Notes: generated from the letters alone by a model not told the origin. A stretch of 64,000 nucleotides of DNA from Desmodus rotundus (GCF_022682495.2 NW_026527282.1:30706-94705); one strand, 5' to 3'; shown: positions 1 through 11,861, numbered from the stretch's first letter. Numbers and translations are program-made.

Positions 1-596
1 GGTTGGACCTCTGGATTGTATTCTAGTGAAAAGCACCCAGACCAGTGGTAATAAGACCACAGTCACCAGAATGGTATGCAGCTGCACTTGACATTTTCAG
101 AGTTTTGGTGGAAATTTAGATTCAAGTGGGTCCTATATCAGATGAGCAACTGCCCGGCCTATGTGACAATGTTCATGGGTTCTAGGAAAAGATGTACCCT
201 CAATCTGGACTCCAGCCTTTATGGGATGGGCAAGGTCAAAAATTTATAAAGATAAGTTAAGGTGTGGGACAGGATAGAGACCCATTTAGTTTATTTAGAC
301 TGAAATTTGAAAAAGAATTCAGGAGATCATTTTATCTCTTAGTTAAATGAGCTATTTGGGACCTATTAAGGACATGAAAGTTCTATTGAGTTGTCTTTTC
401 CAAGAGCCCAGCATGGTGTATTTTGAAAAGTGAAACGAGCACCTTGGTTACTATTAATAATATTTATAACTCTGAAAGTAATGAGTCCTTATAAGACCTT
501 ATATTGTGACTAAATACATAGAAAAACATGTATGATTTTGTATTTTGAGTATCTGTGAGTCAAGGGATTCCCACAGTTCTTTAACCTAAAAGAGAC
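1..596. other. Unassigned intergenic sequence
   Basis: No coding region or repeat family could be recognised in this stretch. The few open frames are short and AT-rich. It may belong to the retroviral remnant that lies further along on the minus strand, but nothing here shows that directly. Confidence 0.4.
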
Positions 597-724
597 CATT
601 TTTAGGCAATGCCCACCATTGCCTAAAAATGCTACCATTTTCACATTATAAAATGGTATAAATGGTACCATAAAATGGTACCAAATGCTACCATTTTCAC
701 ATGATAACAAATGTGAAAATGGTA
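597..724. repeat. Cluster of short perfect hairpins
   Basis: Two perfect inverted repeats lie close together. The first has 15-bp arms at 597-611 and 617-631 around a 5-nt loop. The second has 14-bp arms at 689-702 and 711-724 around an 8-nt loop. Between them the motif aaaatggta recurs and can form further partial stems. No target-site duplication or family match was recognised, so the origin is unknown. Confidence 0.6.
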
Positions 725-1095
725 CCACTTTTTTGGCTAGAGTGTTAAGATGGCAGTGGCTGCATGAAAGTTGGCCAGGTGTGTTGTTTTGGGGGTCCCC
801 TCCTTTGTTAGGCATATCATGGCTAAGGAACAGCAAGCAGGAACATTCCACTGAGCTCCATCATGTATGATGGTTAATAGTGCCATTGACATAGTCCATG
901 AACTCCCATTATTGTTCACTCAGTCAATCCCATGGACTTTCCCAGGTAGTTAAGAGTCTGGAGGAGGGGTGACTTCTTCCAGCACCATGGCATCTGGCAA
1001 GGGGCTGAGGACAGGGGAAGCCACCCTCTCTTGCAAGAAGAATGTGTGAGAGTGCCCAGGTTTGGTTGCATTCTGTTTTAAGAAGGCTTCTGTAG
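725..1095. other. Unassigned intergenic sequence
   Basis: Nothing recognisable is present. Short frames on both strands carry no known domain. Confidence 0.4.
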
Positions 1096-1327
1096 CCCTG
1101 ACCGGTGTAGCTCAGTTGGTTGGGTGTCATTCTGCAGGGTGAAGCATCACCAGTCCAGTTCCTGGATAGGGCACATGACTGGGTTGCAGGCCTGGTCCCT
1201 GGTCAGGCGGTTGAGGCCCATATGAAAGGCAGCCTATCGATGTTTCTCTCTCACATTGACATTTCTTTCCCTCTCTTTCTCCCTCCTCTTCCCCTCTCTT
1301 TAAAAATAAATAAATAAAATCTTTAGA
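1096..1327 (+). mobile_element. VES-type tRNA-derived SINE
   Basis: The element begins ccctgaccggtgtagctcag, which contains a tRNA-like A box, continues through a degenerate cagggcacatg segment, and ends in a CT-rich stretch and an aaataaataaataaaat tail. The copy is diverged from the youngest copies in this window, so it is an older insertion. VES SINEs are non-autonomous RNA polymerase III elements mobilised by L1 and are diagnostic of bats. Confidence 0.85.
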
Positions 1328-1559
1328 AAAGAGAAGAAGAAGAAGAAGACCTATGTAGCCATGCCAAGTTTGTGTGGTGCTGCTTTCATGACTCAAAGCA
1401 TAATGGGCAGCTGAGTATGGATAGTCACAGACTCAGGGTATGGGAGAACCTCTATTCTTAAGAAAAAACAGTAGGTAGCTAGTCATTTTGTTTGTTTATT
1501 TGTTTGTTTGTTCGTTTGAATGGTGTATAGCATGAGGTTGAGAGGGGCAGTTTTTGTAT

Positions 1560-2180
1560 CAGAAGCCCTTGGGGAACATATGACCAGCAGAAATGGTCCA
1601 GAGACTCTGGGAGGTATGAAGAGGTTACCAAAGTCTCTTCAGTGAAGGAATTTGGTGGGAGCCTAACAAGAGTACCTGCTGATTTTTATTTGGGAGTAAA
1701 ATTTGTAAATGAGGAATATATTTTCATTAGAACCCAAAAAGGATTAATGGATGTTGGGTTTGTATGTCGTTAATGAGTATGTCTAATGAGTTTCCTTTGA
1801 GGAGGATGTTATCTATGTGATGTCATACCTGTGCTCCTAGAAGAGGGTAGATGGAGTTAATATCTTGTCTGTAAAGAGTGTGTGTGATAGCAACCTATTG
1901 AGTGAGCTACCCCATTGGTAACCTGACAATATGTTATCTCCTTTCATAGGTAAAGGCAAACTGCAGCTGAGGGGCTGTTGAAATAGATGCTGAACAAAAA
2001 ATGCTAGCCAAATCTATAAGAGCAAAATATTTACCAGTTGTTGACTGAATAGAATCAGTAATTTTAATAACATTGGCTATCTGGTATGGGGGCCTTGATT
2101 GATGGGACCACAGCATAAAGGCGTAGTAACCCATCAAGAAGAGAAAAGTACACACACATTCATGTTCTCTCTCTCCCTCT

Positions 2181-2237
<57 letters not shown>

Positions 2238-2400
2238 TCCCTTCCTTTCCCTTCCCTTCTCTTCTCCTCCTAGATTTAAGAACAGGAAAAATTGGTTTAT
2301 CTAATGGAGAAGCAATGGGGAATAATCACTCCCTTTTTAGTTAAGTTTTATATAATAAGTTTCAAGACTTGATCTCCCTGTTTTAACTTAGAGTGAGCCA
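1560..2400 (-). pseudogene. Decayed endogenous retrovirus pol (reverse transcriptase) remnant
   Basis: Translated on the minus strand, three patches in the order expected for a retroviral reverse transcriptase are visible. A segment near 2,280-2,350 resembles the N-terminal fingers. An open frame at 1,934-2,155 ends in a QFAF-type block. A degenerate YIDD-box equivalent reading HHIDN lies at about 1,799-1,822. Stops and frameshifts separate the patches and a CT microsatellite interrupts them, so the gene is dead. The class is most like gammaretrovirus-related ERVs, by motif memory only. The adjacent segments on either side of the large L1 may belong to the same provirus. Confidence 0.5.
2185..2233. 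repeat. (CT)n microsatellite
   Basis: An uninterrupted run of CT dinucleotides is flanked by looser CCT and CTTCC pyrimidine sequence to about 2,270. It interrupts the retroviral pol remnant. Confidence 0.95.
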
Positions 2401-2439
2401 GGCTAACTATTTTATCTGAGGGTCCAGGGGTGTCCCACT

Positions 2440-2631
2440 TTTTAATTTTTTTTTATTTTTAGAGAGAGAGGAAGGGGGGGAGAGAGAGAGAGAGAGAGAA
2501 ACATTGATTTGTTATTCCACACATTTATGCATTCATTGGTTGATTCCTATATGTGCCCTGAACAGGGACTGAACCGACAACTGCACCATATCAGGTCCAT
2601 GCTCTAACCCACTGAGCAACCCAGCCAGGGC
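2440..2631 (-). mobile_element. VES-type SINE, minus strand
   Basis: Read on the minus strand it starts gccctggctgggttgctcag and ends in a CT-rich tract followed by an A-rich tail (the T-rich run at 2,440-2,460 on the plus strand). The GA-rich block at 2,460-2,500 is the complement of the CT tract. Confidence 0.85.
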
Positions 2632-2794
2632 GGGTACCATTTTTAAGCCAATTTATGTCAAAGACTTACCTTAACTTTAATTTATTATTTATTGTGCCAG
2701 AGCATCTATGTCCAATACAGAATATTTTAGGGCAATGGATATTGTGACTTTGCAAAGTCTAGAGTTAGCATGAGGCATACCCTTTTTCTTTATG
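2632..2794. other. Unassigned sequence between SINE and L1
   Basis: AT-rich DNA with no recognisable feature. It may be further decayed retroviral sequence on the minus strand. Confidence 0.35.
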
Positions 2795-5259
2795 TTTTTT
2801 TAAAATTAAATCTTTATTTTTTATTTTTTTCCATTACCACTTAGTCCCTTTATACCTCCTTCCCCTCCAGCAATCACCACACTGTAGTCTATGTCCTTGA
2901 GTCCTTTGTGCTTTTTGCTAAATCCTTCCATCATCTCTCCTCCACTCCACCCTCAGTCTAGCTTTCATCCTGCTCTCCATCTATGAGTCTGGTCCCATTT
3001 TGCTTGTTAGCTCAGTTTGTTCATTAGATTCCACATATGAGTGAAAGCATATGGTATTTGTCTTTCTCTGACTGGCTTATTTCACTTAGCATAATGTTCT
3101 CTAGGTCCATCCATACTTTTGCAAAGGGTAAAATTTTCTCTTTTTTATAGCCAAGTACAATTCCATTGTGTAAATGTCTTATAGTTGTTTTATCCACTCA
3201 TTTACTGATGGACACTTGGGCTGCTTCCATGTCTTGGCAATTGTAAATAATGCTGCAGTGAACATAGAGTGCTTATGTTCTTTTGAATTAGTGTTTTGGG
3301 TTCCTTCGGATATATTACCAGAAGGGGAATTGCTGCATCAAAAGGCAGTTTCATTTTTAATTTTTTGAGGTATCTAAATACTTCTTTCCACAGTGGCACC
3401 AATCTGCATTCCCACCAACAGTGCAAAAGGGTTCCCCTTTTCCCACATCCTTGCCAGCATTTGTTGTTTGTTGGTTTATTGATGATAGTCATTCTGACAG
3501 GTGTGAGATGGTATCTCATTGTGCTTTTAATTTGCATTTCTCAGATGATTAGTGATGTTGAATATCTTTTCATATGTCTATGGCCATCTGTATGGCCTCT
3601 TTGGAGAAGTGTCTATCCAGGTCTTTTGCCCACTTTTTAATTTGGTTGTTTGGTTTTCTGGTGTTCAGTTTTGTAAGTACTTTATAATCTTAGATATTAA
3701 CCCCATATCAGATGTATTGGTGAATATGTTCTCCCATTCTGTAATTGTCTTTTTATTTTGTTGATGATTTCCTTTGCTATGCAAACACATTTTAGTTTGA
3801 TGCACTCCCATATGTTTATTTTTTTCTTTTGTTTCCCTTGCCTGGAGAGATATATCCGATAAAAAAAATTGCTATAAGCAATATCCGAGGTTTTCCTGTT
3901 TATGTTTTCTTCTAGGTTTTTAATGGTTTTGGTTCTAACATTTAAGTCTTAGATCCCTTTTGAATTTATTCTTGTGTGTGGTGTAAGTAGGTGGTCTAGT
4001 TTCATTTTTATGCATGCATCTGTCCAATACTCCCAACACCATGTATTGAATAAACTATCTTTAGCCCATTCTATGTGCTTGTTTCTTCTGTTGAATATTA
4101 ATTGATATAAAAGTGTGGTTTTATTCCTGGGATCTCTATTCTGTTCCATGGATCCATGTGTCTGTATTTATGCCAGTGCTCTGTTGTTTTGATTACTATG
4201 GCCTTGTAGTATAGTTTGATATGAGGTAGTGTCATTCCTCCAACTTTGTTCTTCTTTCTCAGGATCGCTGTTGCTATGTAGGGCCTTTTGTGGTTTCATA
4301 TAAAATTTTGAAATATTTGTTCTAGTTCTATGAAACACTTCATTGGTATCTTGATAGGAATTTCATTGAATTTATAGATTACTTTGGGTAGTATGGACAT
4401 TGTAATGATGTTAATTTTTCCTATCCATGAACATGATATGTGCTTCCACTTATTTCTATCTTCAATTTCTTCAGTGTACTATAATTTTCTGATTACAGGT
4501 CTTTTACATTCTTGGTTAGGTTTATTCCTAGGTATTTTATTATTTTTGAAGCAATTGTGAATAGGATGGTTTTCTTAATTTCCCTTTCTGTTAATTCATT
4601 ATTGGCATACAGAAATGCAAGTGATTTCTGGATATTAATTTTGCATCCTATACTTTGCTGAATTCATTTATCAGTTCTAGTACTTTCTTGCTGGAATCTT
4701 GGGATTCTGTATGTAGACTATCATGTCATCTGCAAATAAAGACAATTTTACTACTTCCTTTCCAATTTGGATGCCTTTTATTTCTTCTTCTTGTCTGATT
4801 GCTGTGGCTAGGACTTCCAGTATTATGTTGAGTTAGAGAGGTGAAAGTGGACATCCCTGTCTTGTTGTGGATTGTAAGAGGAACATTTGTAGTTTTTACC
4901 CATTGAGTACGATGCTGGCAATGGGCTTGTCATACATTGCCTTTATTACATTTAGGTATGTTTCCTCTAACCCCACTTGGCTGAGTGTTTTTATCATGAA
5001 TGGGTGCTGGGTTTTATCAAACACTTTTTCTGTATCTCTTGATATAATCATACGGTTTTTATCCTTCATTTTATTCATGTAAATCACATTTATTGATTTG
5101 TGAATGCTGTACCAACTTTGCATTCCCAGAATAAATCCCACCTGATCACGATGTATGATCTTTTTAATGTATTGCTGGATGTAGTTTGCCAATATTTTGT
5201 TGAGAATTTTATCATCCATGTTTATCATTGATATTGGCCTGTAGTTTTCTTTGTTATGT

Positions 5260-5448
5260 ATTTTTAAGCATCTTTATTGTTGTTCAAGTACAGTTGTCTA
5301 CATTTTCCCCACCACTCCAACCATCCTCATCTCCCTCCCCTGGTCCCACTCCCCTTGGTGTTGTCCATGTATCCTTTATAGTTGTTCCTGAAAACCCTTC
5401 CCCAAATAGCTGCAGCAATTTTGAAAAAGAAGAACAAAATAGGAAGGA
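5260..5448 (-). mobile_element. 5'-truncated, 5'-inverted L1 insertion with 12-bp target-site duplication
   Basis: This 189-bp segment interrupts ORF2 of the old L1. It is flanked by identical copies of tctttgttatgt (5,248-5,259 and 5,449-5,460). Its left part is the complement of an L1 3'UTR and tail. Its right part, from about 5,405, reads in the opposite orientation as ORF2 sequence equivalent to the AAILRKKDK region. That arrangement is the signature of twin-primed reverse transcription. Confidence 0.8.
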
Positions 5449-6358
5449 TCTTTGTTATGTCTTTATCTGGTTTTGGAATTAGGACAATACTGGCCTCATA
5501 AAAAGAGTTTGGGAGTCTTCCCTGTCCTTGGATTTTTTGGAATAGTTTGAGAAGAATTTGGGTTAGCTCTTCTCTAAATGTTTGGTAAAATTCTCCTGTG
5601 AATCTGTCTGGCCCAGGGCTTTTGTGTTCCAGGAGTTTTTTGATTACTGCTTCAATTTCACTAGCTGATATCAGTCTATTCAAGCTTTCTGCTTCTTCTT
5701 GACTCAGTTTTGGAGGATTATATGTTTCCAGAAATTTGTCCACTTCACCCAGGTTTTCAAATATCTTGGCATGTAGCTGTTCGCAGTAATTTCTTATGTT
5801 CCTTTATATTTCTGTGGTATTGGTTGTAATCTCACCTCTTTTGTTTCTGATTTTATTTATTTGAGCCATCTCTTTTTTTCTCAATGAATCTGGTTAAATG
5901 TTTGCCAATTTTGCTTACCTTTTCCAAGAACCAGCTCTTGGATTCATTGATCTTTTGTATCTTTTTATAGACTTTTTTTCATTTATTTGTTCTCTGATCT
6001 TTATTATTTCCTCCCTTCAACTCACTTTGATCTTTGTTTCTTGTTCTTTTCCAAGGGCTTTTAAGTGTAAATTTAGATGTTTATTTGACCTATTTCTTGT
6101 GTTTTTGAGATAGGCCTGTAATGTTATGAATTTCCCTCTTGGGATTGCTTTCCCAGTGTCCCACACATTTTGGATTGTTGTGCCCTCATTTTCATTTGTT
6201 TCAAGATATCTTCTGATTTCTTCTTTGATCTCATTGTTGACCCATTCATTGTTTAATAACATCTTATTTATCTTCCATATCTTGGCATGTTTTTCATTTT
6301 TCTTCTTGTGACTGATTTTTAGTTTCATAGCATTTTGGTCAGAGAATATGCTTAATAC

Positions 6359-6389
6359 CATGGATGCAAATCTCTCTCTCAAAAAAAAA
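6359..6389 (+). mobile_element. Tiny retroinsertion with poly(A) and 15-bp target-site duplication
   Basis: About 22 nt of unique sequence followed by nine A residues is bracketed by perfect copies of gaatatgcttaatac (6,344-6,358 and 6,390-6,404). Removing the insert and one repeat restores continuity of the surrounding L1 ORF2. The sequence tctctctctc before the A run resembles the SINE tail, so it may be an extremely truncated SINE. Confidence 0.75.
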
Positions 6390-8728
6390 GAATATGCTTA
6401 ATACGATTTCAATCTTCTTAAATTTATTGAGACTTGTTTTGTGTCCTGACATGTGGTCTATCCTAGAAATTGTTCCATGTACATTTGAATTGTATGCATG
6501 TTCTGCTGCTTTGGGGTGAAATGCTCTTAAGATATCAATTAAATCCACTTGATGTAGTGTGTTATTTAATGTCACTGTCTCCTTTTGATTTTCTATCTAG
6601 AAGATATATCCAGTGAAGTCAATGGGGTGTTGAAATCCTCAACTATGACTCTATATCTATCAATCTCTCCATTTATCTCCATCAAGATTTGCTTTACACA
6701 TTTAGGTGTTCCTATGTTGGGTATGTAAATGTTTACTAGGGTTATATCCTCTTGCTGGATTGTTCCCTTCATCATTATGTAGTGTCCTTCGTTGTCTCTT
6801 ACTATAGCCTTGGTTTTAAAGTCTATTTTTTATATATAAGTACTGCTACACCAGCTTTTTTTCCTTTCCATTTGCATGAAGTGTCTTTTTTCCATCCTTT
6901 TACTTTTAGTCTATGTGTATCTTATGATATGAGATGGGTCTCTTGGAGGTAGTACATATATGAGTGTCATTTTCTCATCCATTCAGCTACCCTATGTCTT
7001 TTGGTTGGAACATTTAAGCCATTTACATTTAAGGTGATATTTGATAGATACATATTTAGTGTCATTTTATTGTTAGACTATTTTCCTCTGTTTTTTTTTT
7101 CCTTTCTCTTTTTCTTCTTCTTCTTCTTCTCAAAACAAGCCCATTAACATTTGTTGCAGTATTGGTTTGGGGTTAAAAAACCCCTTTAGCTTTTTTTTCT
7201 CTGGTAAGCTCCTTATTTCTCCTTCAATTTTAAATGATACCCTTGCTGAAGTAGCCTTGGTTGTAGGTCCTTGATTTTCATCACATCGAATGTTTCATGC
7301 CACTCCCTTCTGGCCTGAAATGTTTCTGTTGAGAAATCAGATGACAGTCTAATTGGTGCCCTTGTAGGTAACTACCTGTTTTTTTTCTTGTGGCTTTTAG
7401 GATTCTCTCCTTATCTTTAAGCCTTGTCACTTTAATTATGATGTGTCTCAGTATAGGCCTCTTTGGGTCCAACTTGTCTGGGACTCTCTGACCTTCCTAG
7501 ACTTGTCTTTTTCCTTCACCAGATTAGGGATGCTTTTGGTCATTATTTCTTCAGATTGGTTCTTGGTCCCTTGCTTGCTCTCTTCTCCTTCTGGTATTCC
7601 CATGATGTGGATGTTGTTATGCTTCATAACCAAAATGTTTCTTAAGCTCTCCTCATTTTTAAAATTCTTTTTTCTTTTACCTGCTCTGCCTGGGTGGGTT
7701 TTTTTTTTTTTTTTTTTTTTGGACCTTGTCTTCCAAATCACTGGTTCAATCTTCTCCTTCATGTAACTTGCTGTTTATTCCCTCAAGTGTATTATTTTAT
7801 ATATTGCATTCTTTATTTCTGACTGGTCCATTTTTATGGTTTCTATATCTTTTTTCATGCTATTGAATATCCTTATAATCATTACTCTAAACTCTCTATC
7901 TGATAAATTGCTTGCCTCCATTTCATCTAGTTCTTCTGGAAAATTCTCTTATTCTTTCATTTGGGGTCTGTTTCTTTGCCTCCCCACTTTGGCTGCTTCT
8001 TTGTATTTTCTGCCTTAGTTGTTAATCTAATCAGTGGTATAATCTCAAGATGTAATCAGGAGCCTGATTTAAGCTTCACAGAATGGGGCAGAGTAATTGC
8101 TGTTGGCAGGGTTCTTGCTTCCCCTCAGGCCAATGTCACTTGGAGAGGAGTGCTCTGCCTCAGAAAGATGGCTTCTGCAGTATGGAGAATGACTCAGCAC
8201 AGGGATCCTGGTGGTTGTTCCTTCAGTTATCTCCCCACAGCCACCAGCCTCAAACTATCCTCTAGCATCTTTAGTCTACTCTGTTTTCCCTCTGCTGAAG
8301 CCCAGGGTATGTGGCTGCAAACAAAATTTTTTGTGTTGGCCCTTTAAGAGGCTCTCTGCATCCCTAGCTGTCTCTCCCTGGCAGACAGAAACCCTGCTGC
8401 TTTTCATATTGTTATTTGGGTTCCTTTCCTGGTTCTGGTGCTGTAGGCTGGGGAGCCCAGCTTGAGGTTTAGACCCCACAGTTCTCACCCCACCCAGCCA
8501 CTAAAATATCCCTGCAGAACTTCAGCTGCCACCCATGGGAGCCCAGCCAGCTCTCTCATGCCTCCTCTCTGCTGCTTACCAATCTTTCTGTGGTCATTAT
8601 AAGGCTTCTCTCCAGCTAGTGTCAGTTGCTAATTCAGGATGATTTCTTTACAATTTAGTTGTAATTCAAGATTGGTCCCGGGAGGAGACTAGTGTAGTTT
8701 CCACATACTCTTCTGTCATCTTGAATCT

Positions 8729-9392
8729 CTCTTTTTGTTAACTTTATATTTAGTTACCTTCTTAAGGTTATAGGAAATACAATGTTTAAATTTAGTCATC
8801 AGCAGATCCTTATAGCTCCCCAGGTACAACTATAATTTAAAACCCACCTTGATTAAGTTCACAAAGTTCTTGTCAATTGGTGTATTTTAGCAAATATTAA
8901 GGTTAATTTAGATCCAAGGTTGTAGAGGCCCAAAAGCCAACCAGCATTCTTTTTACCATTTTGTTATATAAATTCTTTAATAGGTAAATTTTAGATTTCC
9001 AATTGGATCAAATTATGGGACTTTGTTTTAATGTAGTTATATACTATATGTACCATTTATTATTATATATTTATATTATAATATTACACATACATACTTT
9101 ACTTACAGTTCTTTTCTCTCCTGTATCTAGGGGTTTGTGTTAAAATCAATAAGTAATCTAAGACTAACATTATGTTTGTTAGACCTGGCATTTACTCAGT
9201 ACATAAGGTTTAAATTTTGCTTTTTTTCCTTAAAGTGTCAGTCTTTTTCTTTTTTTCCTTTCCTTTCTTTTTTCCTCTGTGTTAGGCCTGTAGCCTCTCA
9301 GAGTCTCCACTTTTAGTCTCTGAATCATGAGAGGTAAAGAAGGAATCTTGTGCCTCCAGAGAGCCTCTCCCTGGGACAGTGCCTGTCCTCAT
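8729..9392. other. Unassigned AT-rich sequence
   Basis: No gene or repeat family could be named. A short segment near 8,800 (agcagatccttatagctccc) resembles one near 10,400, which hints that both belong to one interrupted element, possibly the retrovirus seen at 1.6-2.4 kb. Confidence 0.35.
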
Positions 9393-9397
9393 TAAAC

Positions 9398-9540
9398 TTT
9401 TTTTTTTTTGAAAACCAAATATCTTTATTATCATTTTTCAACCTTATGTTTCTGCAAACCACAGAAAACTCCTCAGAAGCACACACAGCTCCTGACTGCA
9501 GCTTCAGAACCCTTTTCCATGTTATTCATAACTATTTGGA
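9398..9540 (-). pseudogene. Possible short retrocopy of an mRNA 3' end
   Basis: A run of 12 T residues is followed, in the minus-strand sense, by an AATAAA signal (complement at 9,424-9,429) placed about 15 nt before the A tail, as in a processed mRNA. The source gene was not recognised and no target-site duplication was found. It could instead be the 3' end of an unrecognised non-LTR element. Confidence 0.35.
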
Positions 9541-9585
9541 TTTCTTTTTTATTTTTATTTTTTTATTTATTTATTTATTTATTTT

Positions 9586-9842
9586 TATTCACCTTTAACT
9601 GGAACATAATCAACAAAAGAAAAAAGCAAACAAAATATAACCAGAGACATTGAAATTAAGAACATTGTAACAATAGCCACAGGGGAGTGGGGAGGGGATA
9701 GTGGGGAGAGGGGTCTATAGGAGCTACTGTAAAGGACACAAGGACAAAATCAAGGGAGAGGGTAGAGGTGGGGGAGTGAGGTGGGACTGGCTGGGGTGGG
9801 GTGGAGGGATGGGGAGAAATGCAGACAATTATAACTGAATAG
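9586..9842 (+). mobile_element. L1 3'-end fragment (young-type 3'UTR)
   Basis: It begins at the last ORF2 codons (tttaactggaacataatcaa). It runs through a G-rich 3'UTR with repeated gggg blocks and the conserved aggacacaaggacaaaatca segment, and stops near caattataactgaat without a clear A tail. The same 3'UTR type is carried by the intact L1 at 23-29 kb. Confidence 0.75.
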
Positions 9843-10639
9843 AATGGCCTTTATTGCTAGGTGGCTAAACTCTGCCCCCACCTTGTTTCTTTTTGATGTT
9901 TACCTGATAAGCTCCTGATGGTCCCCAGCGACCTCTGCTGTGAGTGGTGACCTCTTTTTCTAAGATATCCTGATCAACCTCACAGAGGTTGGGGTAGACA
10001 TCTAAGAGAGCAATGGTGTCCTCAGCTTTATTTTTTTAATTTTTGGTTTTCTGAAAGTTTGGTTTGAACGAGGAGACTCTTAGCATGTCCACAGGCAGCA
10101 ATATTTAAGCATGACCAATCATATTGACCTGGAGATTCGTAATCTCAAATTAGCTGAGAAACCTCTCAGGTGTTTTAGGAGGGAATGGGATTAAAGTGCC
10201 CCTTTCCCTCTACTCCCCCTTTTTTTTTATTAAACATTGAGCAACAGGTCTCCAAGGATGGAATCCCTTACATCCCATTTGGTCAGAGAACAAATTGTGA
10301 CAGCAGCAAAGCAAGCAACAAAAACAAGATTTGCCTCCAAAACAATTTACATTTGGGTGCCATGGTTTGTCATGAAGAGGGCATCCTGAGCTTCATCACC
10401 AGCAGATCCCTATAGCTCACTGGGACCAATGACTGGACTCCTCACCAGGGACTCCCTCTAGAAGGGCAGGCCAATGCCTCAATCACTTATGGAGAAGGGA
10501 GTTTCTGGCAGGGAGCCGAGGGCCCACTGCTGGTGGGTCAGTTGATGAGACTTAACACCCAACATGGATGGTCTCATCAGAGGATGCCTCTGTTTATTCC
10601 CTTGGGGTGGGGGTACAGTGGAGGGGCTTGGTCTTATAA
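9843..10639. other. Unassigned sequence with a short coding-like minus-strand stretch
   Basis: On the minus strand about 48 codons are open from 10,026 down to 9,870, ending at a stop followed by AATAAA. The segment has a coding-like composition, but I cannot match it to a protein. The rest of the stretch has no recognisable gene. An endogenous retrovirus origin is possible given the pol remnant at 1.6-2.4 kb on the same strand. Confidence 0.3.
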
Positions 10640-10800
10640 GTTGTCAGACATCAATTAACTATAATATAAGGGTTCATTTATGGAATCTCCAGTCTGTTTT
10701 ATTGATCTATATTTCTATCTTTATGTCAGTATCACTGTCTTGGTAACTATGATTTTATAGTAAGTTTTGAAATATGGAAGCAAAAATTCTCCTGTTGACT
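10640..10800 (-). mobile_element. Ancient L1 ORF2 fragment
   Basis: The complement resembles the ORF2 region that in the young L1 maps to about 24,570-24,730 (ttattgatctatatttctat and ggtaactatgattttatagt). It is heavily diverged. The segment at 11,862-12,240 appears to be another part of the same old insertion. Confidence 0.6.
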
Positions 10801-11084
10801 CTCTTTTTGGTTTAAATTTTTTTTTTTAGGACTTAAGAGCTTAGACTGAAAAATCACAGGCTGAGTTTTTCATAAGGTCAGTGGTCCAGCTCTGGTAGGG
10901 CAAGTCTGTCCCTCATCTAGGCCACAGGTAGAAGCCAAGACATCTTCCCTCCCACCCACCCCCACCTCTGCCATCTTCTCAACCAGGCCTTGAAGTGTAT
11001 GCACTGTCTTTGTGGTGCAGTGACTCCCCAACCTGGAGACAAGAAAAAAGAGATTTAATAAGCACCACTATGCCAGGCACCACA
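10801..11084. other. Unassigned sequence
   Basis: No recognisable gene or repeat. Confidence 0.35.
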
Positions 11085-11260
11085 CAGGGCACTTTTAAGT
11101 GTTATCTCAGTTAATCCCCACACCAACCTCATGTCCAGGTAGGGATCCCCATTTTACAAATGAGGATCCTGAGGCTTGGAGAAGTTAATCAACTTGCCCA
11201 AAGTCATAAAGTTCACAGGTCTCAAAAGATCTTCCAGCCCTTCCCACTCTGCCACATTGA
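11085..11260 (-). mobile_element. MIR SINE fragment, minus strand
   Basis: The order tatgccaggcacc, ttatctcagttaatcc, ccccattttacaaatgagga and aacttgcccaaagtca matches the complement of the MIR core and 3' region, an ancient mammal-wide tRNA-derived SINE. Confidence 0.75.
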
Positions 11261-11861
11261 ATTCTTTCTCTCTCTAATCTAGCCTCAGTATCCCAGAAGA
11301 ATTTCATTCTTAATACCCATGTCCCTTGTTTTGTCCTGGTCCCTCTGACTGTGGGCACTCCAGTCTCAACACTGGTTACTTAGGGTGCTGTTGGAGAGGG
11401 GTTAGCATGGGGCCTCTGATGCCCAACCAGTCCCAGACTATACTCACTTCCCCAAATGCTACCTCAGTCTGGGTCATGTGAAAAGGTCCAGGGTTCATGC
11501 CTAGGAAAAGCACTTCTTTAGGTCCCTGGCAATAATGGTTCTCATAGCTGTGATGTGGCTCCCATGCATACTCCACAGGATCATAGATAGACAATGCCCA
11601 CAGGCTCAGAAAACTACAATTGGCTCAACTCAGCATTCAGCTGAAGCTTCTCCTCCAGGAAACCCTCAGCTAAGGTTCGAGGGAAGGGCTGAGTCTCCAA
11701 CTGGGCACTTGCAGGCTCATGGAAGGACCCAGTGGGAAAGCCTGGGGCACAGCCATGTTACTGTCACTGGTCCAGCTCCCCATTTGGTTTCCCCTGATTC
11801 CTTGCACTGCCTCCAGGTGCAGAGAACAGTGGGAATCATAGCCTACTTTGTTTAGGGAAGA
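11261..11861. other. Unassigned sequence
   Basis: No gene or repeat was recognised. The open frames of about 70-105 codons on both strands lack known domains. Confidence 0.35.

Larger units (their letters stand above)
2795..8728 (-). mobile_element. Old near-full-length LINE-1, minus strand, inactivated
   Basis: The complement of this 5.9-kb segment has L1 order. A 5'UTR lies at about 8,000-8,728. A degraded ORF1 lies at about 7,190-8,000, with fragments resembling the RRM and C-terminal domain. A degraded ORF2 lies at about 3,080-7,060, and a 3'UTR ends near 2,795 in an A-rich tail. Recognisable ORF2 blocks include the endonuclease N-terminus near 6,900, the fingers ([20 protein letters not shown]) near 5,650 and the Cys-rich C-terminus near 3,400. 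Frameshifts and stops occur throughout. Its 3'UTR differs from that of the young L1 at 23-29 kb, so it belongs to another subfamily. Two small nested insertions are listed separately. A pure T run at about 7,700-7,722 has expanded within ORF1. Confidence 0.85.

Noticed and set aside
2160..2520. CT- and GA-rich repeats as a possible CRISPR-like or regulatory array
   Set aside because: They are a simple microsatellite and the pyrimidine tract of a SINE; there are no regularly spaced repeats with unique spacers.
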